A DNA stretch of 64,000 nt from Labia minor (GCA_963082975.1 OY720344.1:10589580-10653579), one strand, 5' to 3'. Positions 46,075 to 57,513 are shown, counted from the first letter of the stretch. Numbers and translations: made by a program. The notes: generated by a model from the sequence alone, not told the origin.

Positions 46075-47155
46075 AATTTTCTCGACGACATCAAAATAAA
46101 TTTGTTTGTGAGATAATTTCATCGTTGCAGTCTAATCTTTTTCCGCCGAGCCATTTCTCCAGAAACAAGAAATATTCACTCGAGGCTAAATCCGAAGAAT
46201 AGGGCGGATGAGGGATCAATTCGTATCACAATTCTGAATTTTTGCCAATGAAACTGCACATGTATGCACCCTTGCATTGTCCTGAAGGAAAAAAACTTTT
46301 TTTTGCCAAATGCGGTCGTTTTTTTTTCAAATCGTCATTAAATCGACCCAAGAAGTTGGGATAATATTCCCCATGTTGGATTGTTTTACCTTTTTTAAGG
46401 TAGTCTAAGTGGATAATTCGGCATGCATCCCAAAAAACGGTCGCCATGTCTTTATTGGCTGACAAACGCACCTTGGTCTTCTTTGGTGCCGATTTACCCC
46501 GAGAAATCCACTTTTTTGACTGCTGTTTGGTTTCTGGTGTGTTGTGATGGATCCATATTTCATCTACGGTTATAAAACGGAGCAAAACTTCGACAATATT
46601 GCGGTCAAACAACTCCAAACACTCCTGCGAACTTGTCACGCGTTTGTGGTCGATTGTGAGCAAACACGGGACCCATCTTGCGGAAAGTTTTCTCAGACCC
46701 AAGTGATCATTAAAAATTAAAACCACTGAGATGCCTATGGCTTCCAAAATCTCTCACACATTCAATCTCCTATGGGCCATCACCATATCGTAAATTTTTT
46801 CAATTGTTTCGGGTATAGAAACATCAACTGGCCGTCCAGAACGTTCAGCATCTTCCGTGGTTGTACGCCCACAACGAAATTCCGTAAACTACGCATTTAC
46901 CATTGAAATTGATGGTGCTGAGCCCTCATAGTATTTATCAAGCTTAGCCTTTATTTCATTGATGTTTCTTCCGCAAAAAAAAATTGCAATTTTTTCCATT
47001 TTCTTCACAAATCGAGAGGTAGTCAGTCTGCTATTAGTGGATGTCAGACAAAAACTAAAAGACCCAGCTGATTCAACAGATAGTCAGCAGATAGTTGCAG
47101 AAATTTAAGAGACGGGAAATTCAAAAAGTCACGGACTCATTGACCTGCCCTCGTA
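46075..47155 (-). mobile_element. Mariner element (irritans/Himar-like), near full length, left end lost
   Basis: On the minus strand it starts at TA 47155 with the terminal repeat TACGAGGGCAGGTCAATGAG, has a leader of about 155 bp, and then a transposase reading frame covering most of the protein. The distal terminal repeat was not found; the sequence fades near 46075. About 1.08 kb, against roughly 1.3 kb for intact mariners. Confidence 0.88.
46130..46999 (-). pseudogene. Mariner transposase pseudogene, best preserved in the window
   Basis: The start ATG (46999) gives MEKIAIFF, then GRNINEIKAKLDKYYEGSAP (N-terminal helix-turn-helix), RSGRPVDVSIPE, HLGLRKLSARWVPCLLT, ITVDEIWIHHNTPE (first catalytic Asp and the mariner-typical WIHH), MATVFWDACRIIHLDYL and KGKTIQHGEYY. 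The second-Asp region survives in a shifted frame (QDNARVHT), and the third as PHPPYSSDLASSEYFLF. Disruptions are two in-frame stops near the N-terminus (46892 and 46756 regions) and a frameshift around 46270. The longest open piece is 46226-46747 (173 codons). It acted on its own terminal repeats by cut-and-paste at TA; this copy is dead. Confidence 0.9.
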
Positions 47156-48436
47156 TTAATTTTGTTTTTTTGAATTCTTAACGACTTCTATGAAAAAACA
47201 TAAACTTTTAAACACTAAGATCTTTTTAGATTACAGGATAAAAAAATAAATAAATACATTTCTATATTTATTTTTAAACTTTTTTCGGATTATATACGAT
47301 CTTAATTCAAAAATATTTTATTGAGGTTAAGAATTTACGTCAAATGTATAAAGAGAATGTTTTTGTTTTAACAAACTTTGGGGAAAAAACTCTTAAAAAC
47401 AATTATTTTGGTCATTATATTTTTAATTCTTATATTCATAAAAAATTTAATTTTATAATTAAGTGTCAAATTTGTTGATTATTCTCCAATAAATTTGTCT
47501 AATATAATTTTTTCTTCAGATTAGCGTAATTATTTATTGATTATTATGACATTTACAAAGTAATATACATATATATATATATAGATATATTGTAAAATAC
47601 TCATTTTTAATTGGTCAGGTAATAAGAAGAGAACATTTCATTTTATAGAGAAAATTGTTTATTGAAAATTAGATATAATATATTATTAGATATGAAAAGT
47701 TCTCAATCAAATTACAACTTTCTTAGATATTATGTAGATGTTCCAGAGAGAGTTTTTAAGGTGTTGAAATAGATACAATCTGTTTAAGAAATTTACTAAT
47801 AAAATTATTATTATATGCTACATATATAGTAATAAAAGGCAACCCCTGTTGCATTCGCTTCACGATTTATGTGTGGAAATTAAATATTTATTTATTTTTA
47901 TTGCAAAAATTACAACGCATCAAACCGACAAAGTATTAAGATAAATAACATTATTTAAATTATAGATACAAATAAACCAGATTGTTGCATTTAATGTTAG
48001 CTAAACGGAAAAATATACTCGTGAATTTAATTTCATTAAACCTGTTTACTGCTTTCTATATAAAAAAAGACAACATTTTAATTTGAATATGTTTATTTTC
48101 TATTCCCTTTTTATTGAAATTTATTGCTGTTTTTCACTAAATTTTTTTCCCGGTGTTTTTCAACATCTCAAATATCACTGAATAAATAAATTATTTATTT
48201 GTGAGATGTTTTCTTACTTTTTAGACAATTTTAAACTGTGAAAAGAAATTATTTAATAAGTACTTCCATGTTTTTGTGTAACTAAAGGAAAAAAAAATTC
48301 ATAATTTTCTGTGAGTAGTAATTAAATAGTTTGTTTTTTCCTACATTTAATTAAAAATCTCTGGATATTGAAGAACAATACCTACCAAATAAGTTGGATA
48401 GAGTTGTTGTATGATCATTACAGCTCATCATCTCTG
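47156..48436. other. AT-rich interval without a gene
   Basis: AT-rich filler with a (TA)n run at 47566-47582. No frame or repeat recognised. Confidence 0.6.
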
Positions 48437-48640
48437 CCTTATCTTGTTTTTCTTAATAGGAGGCCACTATTTTATATTTCAAGAAGCTTATCAATTATGA
48501 TCAAGTAAGAACCTGGGTGGACTTTGCTCCCAAAAACTCCAGCTAAAGTAAAATTCACTGGTCAGACTAGGGTCTTGAACCTTAGTCCTCGAAGTTTAAA
48601 AACAAGAATGTTGCCCCTCCACCCCTCTCCTCATATTACG
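48437..48640 (-). mobile_element. SINE-C5, diverged tRNA-derived SINE
   Basis: Minus-strand copy with a perfect B-box core GGTTCAAGACCC (48570-48581), CTTTAGCTGGAGTTTTTGGG (= CTAGCTGGGGTCTATGGGAC of the reference), CCACCCAGGTTC, CTTGATCATAATTGATAAGC and AGTGGCCTCC. Older than the other copies, judging by substitutions. Confidence 0.7.
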
Positions 48641-49424
48641 TCGAACCTTTTGATTAGTCTAAACAGAAAGTAAAAATTTGACTAACCAAAGATAAAAAAT
48701 GCAATATTTATTAAGTATAACATGGATTGTTAGAATACCCCTCCAGCAATACTTTTTATTTAAAAAAAAAATTGAATCCTCACTCCATTTGAATATCTAC
48801 TCGATTTTTAGAGATATGACATTTTTGTTTTCTCTTTAGTATATGTTTGATTCAAATTGGATCTGGAATTGAAATAAATAATGAGAAATAAATTAATGCT
48901 CAAGGGTGGTTGTATTATGAAACTTATTTTTAATGCATTAAGCATGTTAATAAAATTCTAAAAATAAAATTTTATTCTTGAAATATGGCTAATTTAACTT
49001 CTTTATAGATTTTTTTTTGTTGAGTTTTTTTATGGGAAATATTCAAAAGTTTGCTAACTCAGCATTAATCACAATTTAAGGTAGTTTAAAAATGACATTA
49101 GCACGTCTTGTATCATGATTAATTAGATAAAGGTTCTTGAAAAAAAAAATATTTGTATAAGGAAAAAAGAGACACAAGAAGTTTGTTGAGAAAAGAAGCT
49201 TAAATTTCATGAAAATTAACCAACCTAATAATTGATTATGATATTTAGATTTCAATTTTTAAGATATTTGATTAAAATTATTTATTTAATTTATTTATGA
49301 ATCAGAATTGAGATTAAAAACATGATTTTAATTGATTATTCTGTTCGAACTGAAGAGGAGACATGTGATTAGAGAAATTGGGGAAAAAATCAACCGAAAT
49401 GTAATTAAACAAAAAAATTCAAGA
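48641..49424. other. AT-rich interval without a gene
   Basis: Nothing supportable. A LINE fragment begins at its right end. Confidence 0.55.
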
Positions 49425-50330
49425 ATTATGCTACGGATACGACTTAAATATAATAGGAGATTCGGCAACTGCAATTAAAGATAGCGTAAGAAAATTAATC
49501 AATGCAGGAAAAGAGGCGGGGTTAAAAATTAATAGTGCTAAGACAAAGTATTTAGTAACAGAGAGTATTAATACACAAAGTCTTAACATACAAAATGTAG
49601 AATTTGAAAAAGTATAAATATTTAAATACTTAAGATCTGTAATCACGAAAGATAATAATATTCGAAAAGAATTTAAATCGATGTTGTAATCGAGTATCAC
49701 CTGTTATTATGCAGTAAAGGGGCTTATCTCATCAAAGAGGATCAAAATTGAAATATATAAAATTATTTTTCATGTTGATCGATGACTAGGGTGGACATAT
49801 TTCGAAAACACCAAACCGGGACAAACGGTTTACCTTTTTTTTAAGAACTAAATTGAAAAAATTTTGAAAAAAAAGTACGAAATGTCCTAAATATTGAAAA
49901 AACGGGACATTTTTGGGACAAAGCACCTAAAGACAGGATGTTTGGTCACCCTATCGATGTCTCTGGGAGACGAGAGTAGATTTAGAGTATTTGTGAGATT
50001 AGTATTGTTCGCAGCATTTATAGGCCAAAGGAAGATGAGGTTACAGGGGGATGGCGGAGATGGCATAACGAGAAATAATGTCGAGATATAGTTAAGGTTA
50101 TAAAATCGAGAAGGCTGGGATGGGAAGGGGACGCGGTTGGAATTGGAGAAACTAGAAATTGGGAGAAACCGATTGGGAAACATCCGGTGGAAGACCAAGG
50201 ACCAAGGTGGGTGCCCAATGAAGGAAAGGACATGGGAGAGTGGGACAGGGTAGGTTTGGTTGTAGCTCAGGATGAAATGTGGATGCTGCGGCTAAGAACT
50301 TTCGAAAACTGTAGAGACACAGAGTTAGAT
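49425..50330 (+). pseudogene. LINE reverse transcriptase, C-terminal part
   Basis: Translation gives a damaged YADD active-site region (LCYGYDLNIIGDS where a YADDLN-like motif is expected), then AIKDSVRKLINAGKEAG, LKINSAKTKYLV, IFKYLRSVITKD (KYLG motif changed to KYLR) and SSKRIKIEIYKIIF. After the MITE the C-terminal part continues in other frames: VIKSRRLGWEG-like, GKHPVEDQGPRWV and VVAQDEMWMLRLRTFENCR. These are typical of insect LINEs that encode an APE endonuclease plus reverse transcriptase. Stops at about 49615 and 49687 and several frameshifts make it inactive. The minus-strand frames over 49431-50403 are shadows. Confidence 0.85.
49787..49953. mobile_element. hAT-like MITE (167 bp) nested in the LINE
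   Basis: Ends are inverted repeats TAGGGTGGACATATT and TAGGGTGACCAAACATCC (right end inverted). The interior is AT-rich with CGGGACA/TGTCCCG blocks. Flanks TCGATGAC (49779-49786) and TCGATGTC (49954-49961) match at 7 of 8 positions, fitting the 8-bp target duplication of hAT transposons. No coding capacity. Confidence 0.82.
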
Positions 50331-50410
50331 AAATATAACATATACAATAATAATATATAATTAATTTACTGATTAAATTAAAATATATTTTACAAGAAAA
50401 CAAATAAAAT

Positions 50411-50558
50411 GTCTTATCTACTTATACTGATTGAAACAAAATGGATGAAAACCTTTTACATACAGACTTTCAACCAAATACTATGTATCACTCGGGGGAA
50501 CAGGGGGCGGAGCCCCCGTCTAAGTGCGAAGAGCGCGGAAGGCGCTCGGAGCAGCTAG
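50411..50558 (+). mobile_element. Canonical Helitron 3' end (short non-autonomous Helitron)
   Basis: The right end is textbook: hairpin GAGCGC-ggaag-GCGCTC (50531-50547), seven bases, then CTAG (50555-50558) followed by T. A second perfect hairpin GGGGGC-gga-GCCCCC lies at 50503-50517. The 5' end is uncertain; TCTTATCTACTTATACT at 50411 is a possible TC start but is not preceded by A. No coding capacity. Helitrons are moved by a rolling-circle replicase-helicase; none is encoded here. Confidence 0.78.
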
Positions 50559-51770
50559 TATAATATAAAATACAATTTAATTCCAATCACATTGATCAAG
50601 AGATGAATTTCTATTTATAACAAAATTTCAATTATTTTTTATTTACTTCATGTGTAGTTTGAATCGATATAAAAGCTTTTTCTGTGTATTTTTCCTTTTT
50701 TTTATCTCTTTTATTTTCCACTTATATTTATCTATTCCACCATTCTTTATTCTTTCGGGCGCAATGGCATTACGTATAGACAGGCAAGCAGGCCATTACA
50801 GGGATATATATGGTCCTTATTCGGTGTGTTATGTTCACTTTTATACCTTGCGACACACACAATTCGATGAAGAAAAGGGGATTATTTAAAAGTCTCATTA
50901 ACGGAAGGGCAGCAAAAGATGGCAAAATGAAATTGACAATAATTTTCTCAATTAAAAAAGAAGGAAGTCTCTGGTGGAAAATTAAAAGTTAAAAAATGAG
51001 TGTGAAAAAGTTCTTTCGACCATCGCCCCTTTAGGCCAACCAACACCAACCAACCAACCCCATGGCCGTCATCCCCCCTGGGCCCCTGATTGTCTGATAG
51101 CATATGCATCCAACCTTCTTAACCACAAGTCGAACGCATCTTCGATTCCTATTAAAACTTTGCTGCATAAATATTGATGACGGAATCGTTTGGGTGGATC
51201 TGAAGGCTGTCTCAAGACGTGAGTACACTGCCGATCAGTAGTTGCCATCAGGAGCCCTTTAGCCCTGGCCCTTTGGGCCATTAAGTGCCGGGGGGTGAGT
51301 TCCTAGGGGAGATGGCGCAGCTTTGCCGCAACGTAAGATACCCCCCCAGCATAAGACTGCGATCAATGCAAGAGAGGCGGCCAGGAGCAAATATTAAAAT
51401 TACACCGAATGGATTAATTCATTCAATTCCTTTTACGCGTGTTAATTACGAAATTTCCTTTTAACGATAATTTCAGATCGATCTTATCAATAAATTGCGA
51501 TCTTATTTTTTTTTTTTTTTTTAAACGAGAAATACTTGAAATTTTAATTAAAATTATATATTTCAGATAATATTATTAGGGCGTAAAATAATTATTTTAT
51601 TATCAATTATTATATTATTTTTATAACACTAATAAAAATTAATAATTTGTGATAAAAATAAAATAAAATAAAATAAAATTAGGTAGATAATTAAAAAAAA
51701 AATATATAAATCATATCGTATTAAAATATAATCCTATATTATACATTGAAACAAATAATTTCAGATTATA
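50559..51770. other. Mixed interval with a GC-richer island, no gene proven
   Basis: AT-rich flanks around the island 50990-51420 (listed separately). The short frames at 50650-50992 and 51031-51281 have no recognised motif. A long T run lies at 51506-51522. Confidence 0.5.
50990..51420. other. Unique GC-richer island; candidate conserved regulatory DNA
   Basis: About 430 bp of complex, non-repetitive sequence, including CATAAATATTGATGACGG, TTTGGGTGGATCTG, GATTGTCTGATAG and CCGATCAGTAG, with several homeodomain/PBC-like cores (TGATTG, ATAAAT) and a run GGGGGGTGAG. No frame has a recognised domain, and frames on both strands overlap. It resembles conserved non-coding DNA of developmental loci more than an exon, but that is judgement only. 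Confidence 0.35.
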
Positions 51771-52527
51771 TTTTTACTATCTCGCCAGAGATTTAGAGAG
51801 CAATATTTGATTATTAAAAAGTAAAAAGTTTTGTATATTCAGTCATTTTTACTATTTCACCAAAATTTTTGATGTTGAGATTTTGATGTTTTTATACATT
51901 TTGAAGGTTCCTGAATCATTTTCACTAAGGATGAGAAAAATGTCTGTGTGTGTGTGTGTATGTGTGTATATAGACAAGATTACGCAAAAACGGTTTAAGC
52001 TAGAATCATGAAATTTGGTACATGGGCATTATTCAAAATTCGTAGTTTTCTATCAACTTTTGAGAAATGTAGCTCAACCGAAAGAGAGTCATTACTTACA
52101 ACGTTTTGATTTTTTTTCCTCTAAAGTGACCGTAAAAATAAAGATAAATGTTTGATAATTTTTCCACATGATTAGAAATTGTATAAAACTGCTATATATA
52201 GAATTGAAGCTTGATTGAATCCGCTAAAAGTACCAGAAATAATTTTTTAAATTTTTTAACACTTTGACTCTCAATCACGCGCTAGCACGTGACATGGTAT
52301 TAATTTTTTTAACTTAAAAATGAAGGTAAAGGTTTTAAATTTAAATTTAATATATATTAATTAATTACTATACTGTACATTTTTTAAATTAATTAATTAA
52401 TTAATTGATTCAATTTAATTATACTTAATTTATAATGTAATTAATTAAATTTAATTTAAATATAATATTTGTTAATTGATCCAATTCAAATTTGCGAGAT
52501 AGTCGGGTGGAGACACTCCAGATTTTT
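51771..52527 (+). mobile_element. HEL-B6, full-length copy with a doubled 5' end
   Basis: Two 5' starts occur in tandem: TTTTTACTATCTCGCCAGAG (51771) and TTTTTACTATTTCACC (about 51845). The (TG)n core is at about 51944-51969. The 3' end is intact: GCGAGATAGT, hairpin GGGTGGAGACACTCC. The stretch from about 52310 to 52460 is an expanded AT-rich region (TTAATTAATTAATTAATTG). Confidence 0.85.
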
Positions 52528-53531
52528 TCTGTTATTATTATTTTGAAATTGTGAAATAAATTAAAATTTAATTTTACACCCTTTTTATCTTCTATCTATA
52601 TATTTGTTAACATAATATTTATTTTAATTTTAAATATATAAATATATATATATATATATTAATGTTGTTTTCTAGTTTTGTTTCCCTTATACATATTTAT
52701 ATTTAAATGGTTGCAGGTAAAATTTATGTAAGAACCAGGAGTGAAGTTGACATAGTTAATTGACGAGTTTACAAGACATGTCGTGTTTTAGTAAACATAT
52801 GTTTTAATTATTTACTTGGAATCGGGTTGTATGGGACGAGCGGAAATGGGTGAGCGTGTGCGTTGCCGGTCGGCTAAGTAATAAAATTTGATCATCTACG
52901 AGCGCAATCCGATAAAACTTTTTTCATAATTAGTCTCATTTCAACAACTCTATTCATTTCACTTGGATTTTCTTTTATTCTATGTATTTATATATAATTA
53001 ATTCAATTTAAAATAATATTAATATTAATAATAATAATAATTACATTAATAATAGAGAGTAAAAGAAGGGAGAAAATATGATGCGGAAATGGAGAATTAA
53101 AAGACATGAAAAATAAATAAATAAATAAAGATTTCCCCAGCATTTAAAATATATATATTTTTTTTAATGAAATAAGTTTAAATCTGTTTATTTTGATTTA
53201 TTTATCATTTTTTTAAATCAAGTGTATTACATAAAAAAAAAATTTTTTTGAAAATAAGTTTTATAAGTTCTTCAGTTCACATGCAATATGAAAGGGTATA
53301 AAATGAAAAGTCGAATAAATAACCTTCTATAGATTCGATTTTCTATTTACATGAGATCAGATGTCGAAAACCCCTAGAAAATGAAAACCATATATGTAAA
53401 AACTTACATCGGGTATATCCGACGAAAAATGAAAACTTCAGTCTAAAAATAACCAATGTAGTAGTAGTAGTAGCTTTTGAAACAACTTTATACAAATAAA
53501 TGGATTAATTTATTCTAAAATAAATAAATTA
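52528..53531. other. AT-rich interval without a gene
   Basis: A TA run at 52641-52658 and (GTA)n at about 53458-53472. About 52800-52920 is unique and less AT-rich (GGGACGAGCGGAAATGGG). No gene. Confidence 0.55.
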
Positions 53532-53716
53532 ATGGAGTCAATCCAGAATCCGGGATAAAAATTGGGAAGCTATTTGATAAAAAAAAGTAGCGCCTCTGAT
53601 CAAGAAAATCAATGTAAAAGGTTGATAAGACTCGTTCTACTGACTATAATGCATGTAATTCATATAACTACTTGATAGGGACTGCCCTTGCGTTGGATGT
53701 ACAAAGTCAGAGATTT
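53532..53716 (+). mobile_element. SINE-C6, 5'-truncated tRNA-derived SINE
   Basis: Starts within the body (ATGGAGTCAATCCAG) and keeps AGTAGCGCCTCTGATCAAG, TCGTTCTACTGA, AATTCATATAAC and the AAAGTCAGAG tail. The tRNA head with both promoter boxes is absent, as expected for incomplete reverse transcription. Confidence 0.8.
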
Positions 53717-54399
53717 AAGAAAATTAATAAAATAAGAATTTATTTTATTAAAATTTTTGAGCATTATATTCGCTATACTTTGTTGAGACATCATTAATTT
53801 TCAAATAAATTCAAATAATCTTTCATTAAATAAAACTTATATTTAAATTGGTTGTGACATGTTTTAAGGTCGATCAAATAATTTCAAAATATCTTAAGTC
53901 AATTTCAACAGATTTTGTCATTTCATAACAATTCATTACTTTAAACACAAATATTAAAAATTCTAATTTGGGATTAGTGATTTTATTACTCAGGTTTTCT
54001 CAAGCTTGAATAGATAAATAGGAAAGAATTTTACTAATTTTACTAAAAAAAATATAGAGATTGTTAAAAAATTTTGTTATATATATAAGCATTAATTTAA
54101 TAATAGATGCTTTTATGTGTTTTGATCAGCGACATCTATCAGTTAAGATGTAAAGTATCAATGCAAGTAAATCCACTTAACTTTTAAATTCGATGGTTTT
54201 GATATTTCTTTAAATAAAATAACATATTTCAATTAGTATCATTTAGTTATTCCGTGTATATAGACGCTGATCATGGAACACTCAAAATTGCTTTTTCAAC
54301 AGTGATACTTTTGTTGTTTAATTTGAAGAAATTTGTTTTTAATGTCCATCAAACACTTTTAGAAATTTATGTTTATGCTGCTACGTTATATCCCAATTG
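53717..54399. other. AT-rich interval without a gene
   Basis: Nothing supportable; the frame at 54254-54445 runs into the mariner fragment. Confidence 0.5.
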
Positions 54400-54690
54400 T
54401 CGGTTTTTGTTTCCTAATGAAACTTTAACTGCAGATATCTACTGACGTCAACTGAACAAATGGAACGATGTATCGTTGCAAAAAAGAATAATAGCGAGTA
54501 ACAGACACAAAGTTATCCTCTTGCATGACAACGCTCAACCATAAGTTGCAAGAGTTGTGAAGGATACTCTGTTGCAAGTCGAATGAGAAGTTTTGCCGCA
54601 TCCAGCCTACTCATCAGACTTAGTGCTTTCTGATTACCACTTATTCTGAAAATAATGCCTTCTTAAAGTGAAAAAATGACCAGAATACAA
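54400..54690 (+). pseudogene. Mariner-type transposase fragment (third lineage), many stops
   Basis: Plus-strand reading NETLTADIY, stop, RQLNKWNDVSLQKRIIASN, RHKVILLHDNAQP, stop, VARVVKDTLLQVE, stop, EVLPHPAYSSDLVLSDYHLF. The second (HDNA) and third (SSDL) catalytic Asp motifs are visible. At least four in-frame stops, but almost no frameshifts, so decay has been mainly by substitution. No terminal repeats were found. It differs from the 25-, 43- and 46-kb lineages. Confidence 0.85.
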
Positions 54691-55059
54691 TCAAGGACCT
54701 AATATTTTCTCTGTAAAAACAAAAACAATTTTGAAAAAAAATATTAGACTCGACTTTTCAAATATCAATTTATCTCTCTATAAGGATTAATAAATGAATG
54801 AAAAATACTCCAAAAATTATCTAGTATTAATTATGAGTTTTTTTTTCTTCGATAATACTATAACTATATAATTTCCATTTACTTAATTAAACTGTTCTCT
54901 TACTTATTAGAAATAGAGATTCAACCATGAATTCATTTTCAACGTATAATCTAATTTTGAATAAAATAACTGCTCATTTATCATTTTCGGAGTAATGTTG
55001 ATATTTTTTTTTTCTTTTGAGTATGATAGAAATTTCATAAAGTTTTTTTTACCTTTGAC

Positions 55060-55280
55060 CTTTAGTATATTTCAAAGAAAAGAGCCCACCATTCCGGGTG
55101 ACTACTATAATAAAAGATTCGATTTCCTAAATGGAGCTGGGATTCCATTCACGAGATGTAACAAACAATCCGCTTGTAGATTCAGGCTTGTTTTGTTGTG
55201 TTCATTAAACGCCATTTGAATTCCCATTTTGCGCAACTCGAACCTGATCCCATTCAGCAATCCAATTGAATTGGGAAATT
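55060..55280. other. Unique island; candidate conserved regulatory DNA
   Basis: Complex sequence without a kept frame (ACCATTCCGGGTGACTAC, GGGATTCCATTCACG, GCAATCCAATTGAATTGGG). It includes a near-palindrome, CCAATTGAATTGG, at about 55261-55273. Function inferred only. Confidence 0.28.
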
Positions 55281-55299
55281 AGCTATAAGTGAATTTATT

Positions 55300-55600
55300 C
55301 AATTCCTGCCCCCCCCCCCCTCCCTGCTCTCTCATCTTCACCAACTTTCCACCACTCCCTGACCAGCAGCACTACTACTACAGTAAGAAGAAACGAAATC
55401 ATTCGCACCTCGATTGCTACTTCATTTAAGGATTTCCGCTTTCGCATTTCGTCCTCCCTTTTAAGAACAGTGTATCGGGTTAGAGGGAGGCCATCATTTT
55501 CTCTTTCCACCCCTCATCATCCCCCTTCTCCACGCCCTCGCTCTTCGCTTACGCACAGTGTATGGAGATTTCATTAAGACAAGATGCGCAGGCGTTTTAT
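55300..55600 (+). repeat. Pyrimidine-rich tract with a 12-base C run
   Basis: C run at 55309-55320, then TCCCTGCTCTCTCATC and further C/T-rich segments to about 55550. The minus-strand frame 55295-55510 only reflects this bias (G-rich complement). Confidence 0.6.
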
Positions 55601-56782
55601 TTAACAGCTGTTCTTTTAAGAAAAAGAAAGAAAAAGAAAGAAGAAGGGTGGAATTTTAAAAAGAACAAGATCGCGACATTTGCTTTTACATTCAACCCCT
55701 TTTCAATTTAATTGTCTTTTATTTTGAGGATGCATAATGTTTTTTTAAAAAGAACCAAGAATTTTTTTTTTTCTTTTTTTATTAAAATATAAACATTTTG
55801 AAAGGAAATAAAAAACATTTTAAATTGAATAAAATATATAATACATAATCCTAATTTCTTTGTCATATTCTAATTGAAGAAAATTATTTTATTCATATTT
55901 TATATTTATTTTTAAACCGAATTAAATTAATTAGAAAAATATGTTAATTCAGAAATCAAAAAATTTCTTTATTTTAAAAACAACAAATAATTAAAAAAGC
56001 ACATTTAGTAAATATATATTTATGTGTAGGTATATTAAATATATCAATAAATTATTTTTTCAGGAATACAGAGTAAATATGATTTCTCATGAACCATGTA
56101 CTTATGTGTATGAAACTTTAAAAAAAAAAAACAAAACTTATTAAAGAATAACTCACAATAGATATTTTACCTTTGAAATGGATTCTAATTGATCAATTTG
56201 CCTTTTTTCTAGAAGCAGTCCCTCAGTTATATTTACGTCAAATCTGAAATTAATTGAAATATAAAATTAGAAATGAATAGGTATAAAAATAAAAATTAAT
56301 TTAGTTTTTATTTATTTTTCTAAATTATATGATTAAAATATTATTTATATATTATTTTCTACCTGTGTCTCTGAAGTGAAGGAATAGTATTTAGCTGAAA
56401 AAGTAAAAGTTTTTCATCTATTTTATTTTTATTACTACCAAATACCTTTTTTATTTATTTTATTATACTTTATATTTTTAATTTAATATTAACGAATTAT
56501 AATGTATAAAGGGAAAATGTGAGTATATACATTATATATTTAATGTGCTAAAATTAAAAATAATTTTTTAACATCTTATAAAACTATAGATAACTACAAA
56601 ATATAATGTTAATTCAAATTAAGTAATTGATTTAATTTTTTGTTTTTTTTTTTATTTTTGAATGGACATTTCTAATTTCTCTAATATTTAGTGATCATTT
56701 TTAATTACACAAGTACATAAATCTTAATATTCTTTTTTATCAATATTTAATTTACAAAGTAGAATTTATTAAACATAATGGA

Positions 56783-57513
56783 AATAAGTTGATGTGTGGC
56801 CAGGCTCAAAACCGACCGACGGTTTTAAATAAATTAATTTCCAGCTACAAAAACAATTTCAAATAATTTTAATATATCTATTAATGCAATAAAAACAGAT
56901 AAGGATAGAACATAAATATTTTTAATTTTATTTTATTTATAATATATAATTAAGAACTGACTGTGACGTCATGAAGGGCTGGGTGACGTCATATAATTTT
57001 AAATTAAGAAAAAACTAATGAAGATGATTTTCCAGAGGATAAAACCAATACAAAGTGTATGATTTGTGGAGATATTTAAAAAAATCTTCTCATGTGAAAT
57101 TTGGTGGGAAATTAACCCTTCCCTTCCTATCGTCGATCGTTAATACTACCACTTCCGGTTTCCGGATATACACCAAAAATTGATCAATTCATCATATTGA
57201 TGCATTAAGTAAATATACCAAATTTCGTCAAAATCCGTTGAGCCGTTCTCGCTGTACACATCTATACGGACGGACGGACGGACGGACAGACGGACAGAGA
57301 TCATACTAAAAATACTTTTTTCTGTTAAGAAAATGCATGATTCGTGGAGATATATAAAAATCAATACCTCCCTTACGAATGTACAGATATCATGCTAAAA
57401 ATACTTTTTTCGGTTAACAAAGTGCATGATTCGTGGTGATATATAAAAAAATCTCCACATGCGAAATTTGGTGTGAAAACAATACCTCCCTTACGATCGT
57501 CGGTCGGTAAAAA
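56783..57513 (-). mobile_element. HEL-A10, copy with a duplicated 5' end
   Basis: Minus-strand copy from AAATAAGTTGATGTGTGGCC (hairpin mutated) and ACCGACCGACGG at the left to CGTCGGTCGGTAAAAAG at the right. The segment GCTAAAAATACTTTTTTC(T/G)GTTAA through the GATTCGTGG block occurs twice (57304-57375 and 57393-57512), so the 5' end was partly duplicated. Two TGACGTCA octamers; (ACGG)n core at about 57277-57299. Confidence 0.83.

Larger units (their letters stand above)
49425..50335 (+). mobile_element. LINE 3' fragment: reverse transcriptase remnant to the 3' end
   Basis: A 5'-truncated non-LTR retrotransposon, as expected from incomplete reverse transcription. It contains the end of the polymerase domain, the C-terminal region, and a 3' end ending in GATA-like sequence (AGTTAGATAAATATAACA). 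It is interrupted by a 167-bp MITE at 49787-49953. Its 3' end matches the short LINE derivative at 58850-59118. Confidence 0.82.
54691..56782. other. Mixed interval with GC-richer islands and pyrimidine tracts
   Basis: Includes the islands at 55060-55280 and 55300-55600 (listed separately); the rest, especially 55730-56780, is AT-rich filler. Confidence 0.5.

Noticed and set aside
49887..50403. Minus-strand frames of 71-103 codons
   Set aside because: Shadows of the LINE C-terminal region read on the plus strand.
55295..55510. Minus-strand frame ending in a Gly-rich stretch
   Set aside because: Reflects the pyrimidine tract and C run; no domain.
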